Assembly (NCBI GenBank): GCA_051016205.1
Contig: CP136534.1
Location: 4,030,001 to 4,094,000, forward strand
Origin: Acuticoccus sp051016205
GTDB taxonomy: Bacteria; Pseudomonadota; Alphaproteobacteria; Rhizobiales; Amorphaceae
Reading direction: 5' to 3'
DNA: 64,000 nt
Part shown: one piece after another, positions 54,415 to 61,071 of the stretch
How positions within the stretch are numbered: position 1 is the first letter of the stretch
Layout: every line of letters starts with the position of its first letter
Program-made: the position numbers and the translations under genes
Notes under the pieces: generated by a model
Told to the model about the DNA's origin: nothing
The model's database searches: none
Seen by the model: the letters and a program-made list of their open reading frames with translations, nothing else

Positions 54415-55674
54415 CTACATCAATGGGCGGCGATGCGCCATCGACTGCGGCCTATCCGCCTCGGTCAGGATTTTGCGCCACCTGAAGCAGTCGAACACCA
54501 TGTCCTGGTGGGTGGGGCCGGTCATCATCTGGTCGACGGCAAGGAAGGCGTTGGCGACGCCTTTGTAGGACAGGTGATGGGCCGACAGGCGGTGGAAGGT
54601 TTCAGCAAGGCGCAGGCCCGTCATGTCCCTTGCATCGCAAAGGGCTTGGGCAAAACCTTCAGGCTCGCGGTCGTAAGCGGCGCGGATGGGGCTGTCGTCC
54701 ACGTCCATCACACCGTCATCGGTGACGGCCCGGCGCATGGTCTCGGCAAAGTCGTCCTCGATGAGGTGGAAGGCGACGAGGCGGGCGAGATAGAACTCGA
54801 TGGTGATGTCGAAAATGGCGCCCATGATGGGAAGGCCGAGCTTGTGGGCCTCTTTGCCGCCCAGCTTGTTGGCGGGCGTGTCAAGGCTCGGCACGTCATC
54901 CATGGTCAAAGGGTTGGAGGCGGAGCGGATCTGGCGGGTGCGGGAGAGTTCGCCGATGCGGTTCATCTCATTGGCAAGGTAAAGGTTGCCGTGGCTCACC
55001 TTCAAAACGTGATCCACGAACGAATCGAAGTGAAGGGCGGAGATCATCGCCACGCAGTCCGACCCTGCCTCATGAAAACCGCGATAGGCGCTTGTGAGGG
55101 TTTCCGGCAAGGGCACACCAAGGGCTGAGAAGAGGACGCCGTGGCCGGTCTCATGGGCCAGCACATCAAAGTTGAGGGCAAAGGGGCGGTTGGCACCGGC
55201 ATCGTCCGCGCCCTCACCGCACTCCATGAAGCCCCAGCCGAACTGGGCGTTGTTCCAGGCCACGTAGGGGATGATCTCCAGGCGCTTGTGGGTCAGCCCG
55301 AAGTGCCAGTGGATGGGCCCGCCGCTATAGGTCTCCCAAATGTCGAGCACCCGCCGCACAGCGCCGAACACGTGGGCGGCGCGAAAGCCGGGGTCCTCCA
55401 CGTCCAAATGGTCGAAATGGCCATCGGGGCCGGGGGCTGTCGGCGCATCGGCGGGGCCAAGATAAGGGGGGAGTTCGCTGGCCCCGTACGGCGCCTTTTC
55501 GCGCGGATTTTGAGCATACATGCGCGGGTCTGACGGGCCTGGACCAAGGCTTCCACGGGGCGAGGAGACGTAGACCACTTCGGGTTCGCGAAAATCCTCC
55601 AAGACGGGCGTTTGGGGGAAAAGCCTGAAGCGGGTGCCTGTGGGGCGGAAGTAGCTGTTCAGCGAGAACGCCAT
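54415..55674 (-). CDS. Thermolysin-like (gluzincin) metallopeptidase
   Basis: A 419-residue protein with the zinc site HETGH at residues 174-178. Twenty-four residues on is FHEAGSD with Glu202, which matches the third ligand motif (NExxSD) of thermolysin/M4-type gluzincins. No signal peptide or propeptide is seen, so it should act in the cytoplasm. The ATG at 55674 has a perfect AGGAGG at 5-bp spacing and lies inside the last codons of the TfuA gene. Position between TfuA and the repeat protein suggests it cuts the repeat protein, for example removing a leader or releasing units. This is inference. Confidence 0.85.
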   Translation of the reverse strand: MAFSLNSYFRPTGTRFRLFPQTPVLEDFREPEVVYVSSPRGSLGPGPSDPRMYAQNPREKAPYGASELPPYLGPADAPTAPGPDGHFDHLDVEDPGFRAAHVFGAVRRVLDIWETYSGGPIHWHFGLTHKRLEIIPYVAWNNAQFGWGFMECGEGADDAGANRPFALNFDVLAHETGHGVLFSALGVPLPETLTSAYRGFHEAGSDCVAMISALHFDSFVDHVLKVSHGNLYLANEMNRIGELSRTRQIRSASNPLTMDDVPSLDTPANKLGGKEAHKLGLPIMGAIFDITIEFYLARLVAFHLIEDDFAETMRRAVTDDGVMDVDDSPIRAAYDREPEGFAQALCDARDMTGLRLAETFHRLSAHHLSYKGVANAFLAVDQMMTGPTHQDMVFDCFRWRKILTEADRPQSMAHRRPLM

Positions 55675-56426
55675 GGCGCCTCCTCGTTCGGGCCATTCAC
55701 GGCCTCCACATGGGTCTGCCACAACAAGGTGCGCTCGAACCGGAAGGGTTGGCGCTCGGTCTCATTGTCTTGGGCAAGGTGGGTGAGGAGCGCCACGGCA
55801 TCGGCGCGCTTTTGCTCGACCCGGCCGGTGGGGAGAAAGGCGCGGAAGGCCGCAACGGCATGCGGCGACACACCCTTTTCAAGGGCGCGGGCCAGGACGG
55901 TGTCGTAAAGCCGTTCCTTGTAGAAGAGGGATTTGGCGGACACGGCAATGGCCTTGGCGTCGGTCAGGGTTAGCACCTCTTGCGCAACCGCCGCGGCGAG
56001 GGTTGCGCGGATGTCGACCATCGCATCGCTTGCCGCATAGCCGATCTCTGCGGGGCCGTGGACGACGGCGACTTCGTCATCGTCCTCAAAGGGCTCGTCC
56101 CAGGGGGCAAGGCGGCCTTGCCCATAGGCCTTTGCGACGACGCCGATGCCAACCATGCCGAAGGCGGACAGTTCTGCCGCCCGCAAGGCTCCCATACTGG
56201 CAGCACCATAGACTGCGACCCCTTCGGACAGGGCAAACAGGATTTCCTTGTGCCAGACCGACGGCGCGCCTTCGAAGTAACCGTCGATGAGGCCGATGGT
56301 GCGCGCGCCATCGCAAGCCACAGCGGCGTGGATATCGCCACGCTGGGCCGGCGGGCGATAGTCGGCAGACATGATGGCCTTTGCATCATCAAGGCTGAGT
56401 GTCGGGCCGAGGAAGACCACGCTCAT
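55659..56426 (-). CDS. tfuA: TfuA-like protein, YcaO partner
   Basis: A 255-residue TfuA-domain protein. Family landmarks are VVFLGPTLSLDDA at the start, PPAQRGDIHAA, the IGLIDGYFEGAPSVWHKEIL stretch, and GVAVYGAASMGALRAAEL with a following GMVGIG. TfuA proteins act with YcaO to install backbone thioamides, as in the modification of methanogen McrA and in thioviridamide-type peptides, probably by delivering sulfur. The start overlaps the YcaO stop as ATGA, showing coupled translation. The name comes from trifolitoxin genes, but nothing here resembles the trifolitoxin precursor. Confidence 0.92.
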   Translation of the reverse strand: MSVVFLGPTLSLDDAKAIMSADYRPPAQRGDIHAAVACDGARTIGLIDGYFEGAPSVWHKEILFALSEGVAVYGAASMGALRAAELSAFGMVGIGVVAKAYGQGRLAPWDEPFEDDDEVAVVHGPAEIGYAASDAMVDIRATLAAAVAQEVLTLTDAKAIAVSAKSLFYKERLYDTVLARALEKGVSPHAVAAFRAFLPTGRVEQKRADAVALLTHLAQDNETERQPFRFERTLLWQTHVEAVNGPNEEAPWRSR

Positions 56427-57652
56427 GCCGCAGCCTCCATGGCCGACAAGACCGCCACTGCCCTTGGACCAGGGACAAGGCCGGCCTCCGGTCCCTCCCA
56501 TGCTGCCTCAAGCCCTGGAACCACAACGCGCACCACGCTGAAAGGGAGGCCCTTGCGGCTCACATCAACGCGGATCACCTGACCCAGCCCCACCTGCTTC
56601 AGTGCGTCGACAGCATGGGCCACATCCTCCTCGACGGAGGCGGTCTCTGCCGAAGCGATGGCAGAAAAGTCGCGGGACGGCGTGAGGCCGTCGAGGACGC
56701 TGCGGGCAGCACGACGGCGGGCGGTGACGCGGTCTTCGCGGTAGTCTTCGGCGACAATGTCTTCCCTGGCACCGGCAATGAAGGTGGCGCGCGCCTGGGC
56801 GGCTTCGGTCAACGCGCGGGCAAGGGCGACGGCGGGCGATGGGTGGGTGCCCTGGCCAATCTCAGGTGCACCGCTCGTCCCCTCGCGGTCATCGATGAGG
56901 GCAAGGAAGGTGGGAAGGCCGATGTCGGAGGTGGCATCGAACACCGCCACATCGATTCCCGCCCCGGCAAACAGGGACAGGAGATGGCTGCAGGCGGGGT
57001 CGGTGACGCTGTGAAGGCGCACGGCGCTGGCACCGGACCAGGCGTGCGCGGAGAGCTTCCACAAGGTGACGGCATCGCGCTCAATCACCTCCATCAAGGC
57101 GTGAAGGGTTGCTTCTGCAAGGGTGTTGCCTGAGGCAAGGCCGTTGGTGGTGGCGTTGAAGGCGCCTGAGTGCTGGGGTTCCGGCAAGGCGTAGTGGGTG
57201 TGGATCAGCTCGAACGGGACGAACGCGGTGCCGCCGCCGGCAAGGTCCTCCCCCTCGATCCACAGGAAGGGGGTGGAAGGGTCAAAGCCCTCAGGATCGG
57301 CCAGGGGAAGGGTGCCGAGGTCGGCAATGGGGTGGGCGAAGGCCATGTCCTCCGCGCTTGCAAGGCGCAAGGGCGCGTCGATGCGCTCAGCACACCAGGT
57401 CTCATAGGCCTCCATCACGGCCGAAACCCGCGCGGCCATTGTGCTGACGCCCTTGCCCTGGAAGACCGACAGGGAGCGCCCGTTGGGCCGGCAGGCGGTG
57501 AAGACGGGAATGCCGATCCTGTCGAGCCCTGTGATGTTGGCCACCCGCGAAATGCCGAAGACCGCAAGCAAAGGCGAGAGCCTCTCCCACGTCACCTCAG
57601 GGGACACGGCGCGGCGGGCACCATCGCGAAGGTGTGTTGCGCCCCCGCTCAT
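56423..57652 (-). CDS. YcaO-family ATP-dependent peptide-modifying enzyme
   Basis: A 409-residue YcaO protein. The ATP-binding residues are in GKG (66-68) with SAVMEAYE (77-84), NGLASGNTLAEA followed by HALMEVIERD (about 170-193), and the third segment PSPAVALARALTEAAQAR (about 271-288). YcaO enzymes phosphorylate a backbone amide oxygen so that a nucleophile can attack; next to a TfuA the product is usually a thioamide. No cyclodehydratase E1-like partner or dehydrogenase gene is present, which argues against azole formation. The start overlaps the stop of the cyclase gene (ATGA), and the stop overlaps the tfuA start. Confidence 0.93.
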   Translation of the reverse strand: MSGGATHLRDGARRAVSPEVTWERLSPLLAVFGISRVANITGLDRIGIPVFTACRPNGRSLSVFQGKGVSTMAARVSAVMEAYETWCAERIDAPLRLASAEDMAFAHPIADLGTLPLADPEGFDPSTPFLWIEGEDLAGGGTAFVPFELIHTHYALPEPQHSGAFNATTNGLASGNTLAEATLHALMEVIERDAVTLWKLSAHAWSGASAVRLHSVTDPACSHLLSLFAGAGIDVAVFDATSDIGLPTFLALIDDREGTSGAPEIGQGTHPSPAVALARALTEAAQARATFIAGAREDIVAEDYREDRVTARRRAARSVLDGLTPSRDFSAIASAETASVEEDVAHAVDALKQVGLGQVIRVDVSRKGLPFSVVRVVVPGLEAAWEGPEAGLVPGPRAVAVLSAMEAAA

Positions 57653-60600
57653 GCCGCGCCTGGGGTGCGCAGGAGATCGCGCGCGTCGGACAGGTCGCGC
57701 CCCTTCGCAGTGTCGGGGAAACGGTCAAGGACAGTGCAAAGCTCGGCATGGGCCTTGGAGAAGCCGCCCTCCCCGATGCGCTGGGCGGCATGAAGGGCGG
57801 TTGCGGCCGCCCGAAGGGTCAGCGCCGTGGCCCCCTGGCGTTCGGCAATCTGACGGGCTTCTGCAAGGCGTGCAGCGACCATCGCAGCGTCCGGGGCGGA
57901 CCGGCACAGTTCCGCCGCCGCCTCTTCGCGCGCAATCTCAGCCGCCCAGTAGGCCACCCCCTGTTCCACGATTACGGCGCGGCCGCGGGACAGGGCATCG
58001 AGCGCCCCGTCCACATCGCCGAGCCCACGCAAGGCCTGGGCGCGCATGGACTGGTAGACGGGAAAGTCTTCGGGCGTACCCACCTCTTGCATGATGCGAA
58101 AGCCGCGATCGAGCCGATCGAGCCCGCTCTCAGCGCGCCCCTCGTCAATGTCGCACCAGCCAAGGAAGATGTCGCCCTTGGCGCGGTACTCCTCAAGGTC
58201 GTGATGTTCGGCAAGGGCTTTGAGGCGCCCTGCAATGGCCGCAACGCTGGACTGATCGCGCCGGTAATGGGCCAGCATCACCGCAATGTCGAGGGCGTGC
58301 ATCAAGCTGCCCACGTGGCCGATTTTCTCAGCGTGGGCAAGGGCTTGTGCGGCAAGGTCGGCTGCTTTATCGCCAGCCCCCATCAGCCAGCGGGTCAGGC
58401 CGAGCTCCCCAAGGGCACAGACCATACAATCGTGGCCGCCATAAAGGGTGCGCTGATCTTCAAAATGGCCGCTGCGATAAAGGTCGAGCCCGTCTTCGGC
58501 GGTGATCTCAGAGACCGCAAGGTCACCCATGGCAAAGGCGTTCGCCCAGGCACAGTGAAGGGCCTGGAGCTTGAACTCGGCCCCTTTCATCTTCTGGGAG
58601 ACATCCACCAGGCGCCGGGCGCGCTGGGCCATCATGGCAAAGCTGTCGGAGACCCGCCACCAGCCCCAATAGGCGGCAAGGTGCCAATCCGATTCGGGCG
58701 CCTGCTCGGCAAGGGTGAGCGCAACGTCATAGGCATCGCGGGTCTCTGGCGCACCTGGACCTCTGGCGGACAGGAGTGCACCGGCCAGGAGCACCTGTGC
58801 CTTCAGCCGCTCCACCGCCCGGCCCTCTTCGTCCTGAGGGGCGCGGGCGAAAAGGGTCTGGCTGCGCTCAAAATGGGCAGCGGCTTCAAGGCTGGCTGAG
58901 GCTTTGTTGGCGGCAAGCCCAGCGTCAAGATAGTGGCGCGCAGCGTCGGCAAACTCCTCACAGCCGGCAAGGTGGTGGCCCAAATGTTCGGGAAGGACGG
59001 TCGCCATGCGCACCGGATCGTCCCGCAGCCAGGCCACATAGCGCCTGTGGAAGCGCCTGCGGGAGCGACGCACAAGGCTCTCATAGGCAGCCTTCTGGAA
59101 AAGGGCGTGGCGAAACTGAACGCTGCGGCGCCGGCGCAGCACGATGCCGGCGCGCTCGAGGACGGCGATGGCATCGTCCACCGCCGCAGAAGAAGTGCGG
59201 CTCACAACCTCAAGCGCGTCGACATCGAAGGACCGGCCGAGGACGGAGGCCACCTGCGCATGGGTTTTCGCCTCGCCCAGGGTGTCGAGACGGGCGGTGA
59301 TCAGGTCCAGCAACGAGGGCGGCGTGTCGACACTGGCGGCAAGCTGAGCCGGCCGCAAAATGCCGTGGCGGATCACCGCCCGCCCCTCTTCCATCAACGA
59401 TTTGGTGAGCTCTTCCACATAAAGGGGCAAACCATCGGTGGCCGCCTCGATCTCGTCGGCGAGCTTGGCCTGAACGGGACAGGCAGCAACGCTTTCCACC
59501 AGCTGACGGCAGGCACGGCTGTCGAGGCGATCAAGCTCGATGCGCGCGTCATCGGGTGTGGACCATGCGGGAGCAGCTTCGCGGCGGGACAGCACGAGCG
59601 TCATGCGCGCCTTCCCTGCCCCCATGGTCTTGTCCAGCACCTCCAGCGAGGACGGGTCGATCCAGTGGGCATCCTCAAGGACGAGAAGCGAAGGGGCGGG
59701 CCGTGCAATAAGAAGGGCGGCCACAGCATCGACGATGGCCGCGCGCCCGTCGGCCCCTTCCGCAGCCTTGCCGCGCCAAAGGTCCACCAGAATTTCGGCA
59801 TGACCGGCAGCGGCGGCCTCGTCAGCGGCGACGCCGAGCCAGGTCAAAATGGTGGCGTGGCCGGCTTCGTCGGTGTCGGCGCCAACGGCGGCAAGGGTCA
59901 TCTCAAGGGTGCGCCTGATGGCAGAATAGGCCGAGTAGCGCCGGTCCACCTGACCGGTCACCTGGAGAACGGCGTCTTTGGTGGTGCCAAGCGCACCAAT
60001 GAACGCGGCGGCGAGGGACGACTTGCCGCAGCCAGCCTCGGCAATGACGCTGGCACGGCCGGACCGGCCGGCAGAGGCCGCCTGCCAGACGCGGGTCAGG
60101 CGGGCAATCTCCTTTTGGCGGCCGACAATGCCGCGCTGGGCCGAGCCCACAAGCGAGGTCCCCTCCCGCGCCCGCACAAGGCGGTAGGCCTCCATCGCGC
60201 CATCGATGCCCTTAAGATCATGGCGGCCCATGCTCTCAAGCTCGAACGCGCGTTCGATGAGGGCGCAGGTGGTGTCGCTGACCACAACGCTGTTGGGGGC
60301 GGCAAGGCCTTCAAGGCGGGCGGCAACGTTGGGCACCATGCCGGTGATGGCATGGCGGTGGCGGGCCTCGCCCATGCCCATTTCGCTGACAAGAACGCGG
60401 CCTGTATGGAGGGCAATGCGGGCCGCCACCTTGCCTGTGGCGACAGGCGGCATCTCATCGCCGTCTGCAACACGGTTGACGATGGCAAGGGCGGCGGCAG
60501 CGGCCCTGGCCGGTGCATCCTCCAGCGCCACGGGAAAGCCGAAGTACGCCAGGATCCCATCGCCCATATAGTTGGCGACCATGCCGCCGCGGGCATCGAT

Positions 60601-60864
60601 CTCCTCACCGCAGATGGTTTGGTAGGCGCGCAAGACCTCGCGCAGATCCTCAGAGTGGAGGATTGCGGCAAGGCGGGTGGAGTCCACAAGGTCGCTCACC
60701 ATCACGGTGATCTGGCGATGCTCTTCCGTGGGGCGCGTGCGCGGATCGGGCGTCGGGGCCTGTTGCTCGGACAGGCGGGCGCCGCACGACGGGCAAAACC
60801 GCGCCGCCTCAGGCACCGGCTCACCGCAGGCGCTGCAACGATCCACGCCGGTCTGTCCGTTCAC
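57649..60864 (-). CDS. Adenylate/guanylate cyclase - AAA ATPase - TPR regulator
   Basis: A 1071-residue signalling protein. Residues 9-29 form a zinc ribbon (two CxxC). A class III nucleotidyl cyclase domain spans about 45-235, with one metal Asp in VSDLVDST and another in GDGILAYFG. An AAA/STAND ATPase follows (about 245-560), with Walker A EAGCGKSS and Walker B LLVLEDAHWID. The remainder (about 600-1060) is TPR-like helical repeats. It may make cAMP in response to a bound partner. It is the first gene of the operon, and its stop overlaps the YcaO start (ATGA), which is a striking link between a signalling protein and a peptide-modifying enzyme. Confidence 0.9.
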   Translation of the reverse strand: MNGQTGVDRCSACGEPVPEAARFCPSCGARLSEQQAPTPDPRTRPTEEHRQITVMVSDLVDSTRLAAILHSEDLREVLRAYQTICGEEIDARGGMVANYMGDGILAYFGFPVALEDAPARAAAAALAIVNRVADGDEMPPVATGKVAARIALHTGRVLVSEMGMGEARHRHAITGMVPNVAARLEGLAAPNSVVVSDTTCALIERAFELESMGRHDLKGIDGAMEAYRLVRAREGTSLVGSAQRGIVGRQKEIARLTRVWQAASAGRSGRASVIAEAGCGKSSLAAAFIGALGTTKDAVLQVTGQVDRRYSAYSAIRRTLEMTLAAVGADTDEAGHATILTWLGVAADEAAAAGHAEILVDLWRGKAAEGADGRAAIVDAVAALLIARPAPSLLVLEDAHWIDPSSLEVLDKTMGAGKARMTLVLSRREAAPAWSTPDDARIELDRLDSRACRQLVESVAACPVQAKLADEIEAATDGLPLYVEELTKSLMEEGRAVIRHGILRPAQLAASVDTPPSLLDLITARLDTLGEAKTHAQVASVLGRSFDVDALEVVSRTSSAAVDDAIAVLERAGIVLRRRRSVQFRHALFQKAAYESLVRRSRRRFHRRYVAWLRDDPVRMATVLPEHLGHHLAGCEEFADAARHYLDAGLAANKASASLEAAAHFERSQTLFARAPQDEEGRAVERLKAQVLLAGALLSARGPGAPETRDAYDVALTLAEQAPESDWHLAAYWGWWRVSDSFAMMAQRARRLVDVSQKMKGAEFKLQALHCAWANAFAMGDLAVSEITAEDGLDLYRSGHFEDQRTLYGGHDCMVCALGELGLTRWLMGAGDKAADLAAQALAHAEKIGHVGSLMHALDIAVMLAHYRRDQSSVAAIAGRLKALAEHHDLEEYRAKGDIFLGWCDIDEGRAESGLDRLDRGFRIMQEVGTPEDFPVYQSMRAQALRGLGDVDGALDALSRGRAVIVEQGVAYWAAEIAREEAAAELCRSAPDAAMVAARLAEARQIAERQGATALTLRAAATALHAAQRIGEGGFSKAHAELCTVLDRFPDTAKGRDLSDARDLLRTPGAA

Positions 60865-60901
60865 CCCGGCGTCCTTTCCTTCATTAAGCCCATGGACTTA
60901 C

Positions 60902-60959
60902 ACCTCAATGACCGGCTCGGGCGCGCACTTGGTCCCCCCGTCCAACCGGTGATTGAGGT
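60902..60959. promoter_or_regulatory. Inverted repeat upstream of the cyclase-YcaO operon
   Basis: A 14-bp inverted repeat with one mismatch (60902-60915 with 60946-60959) is separated by 30 bases. It ends 38 bp upstream of the cyclase ATG at 60864. It could be an operator for a dimeric regulator or a leader hairpin. Confidence 0.45.
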
Positions 60960-61071
60960 TAGAGCCCAAAGGCTGCCCGGCGTATGACAACGCCTTTGTG
61001 CCTTACTACGCCAGGATAAAAAAAGTGGGAGATTTGTGCAAAAGGTGAGGCATGGGGTGGCAGGGGTTCGG

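Noticed and set aside
55659..56426. TfuA gene as evidence of trifolitoxin production
   Set aside because: No trifolitoxin-type precursor or dehydrogenase genes are present; the TfuA domain occurs widely with YcaO in thioamide pathways.
58933..60987. 684-residue open frame on the plus strand across the cyclase gene
   Set aside because: It is antisense to a protein with clear domains; long antisense frames are common at this GC content.
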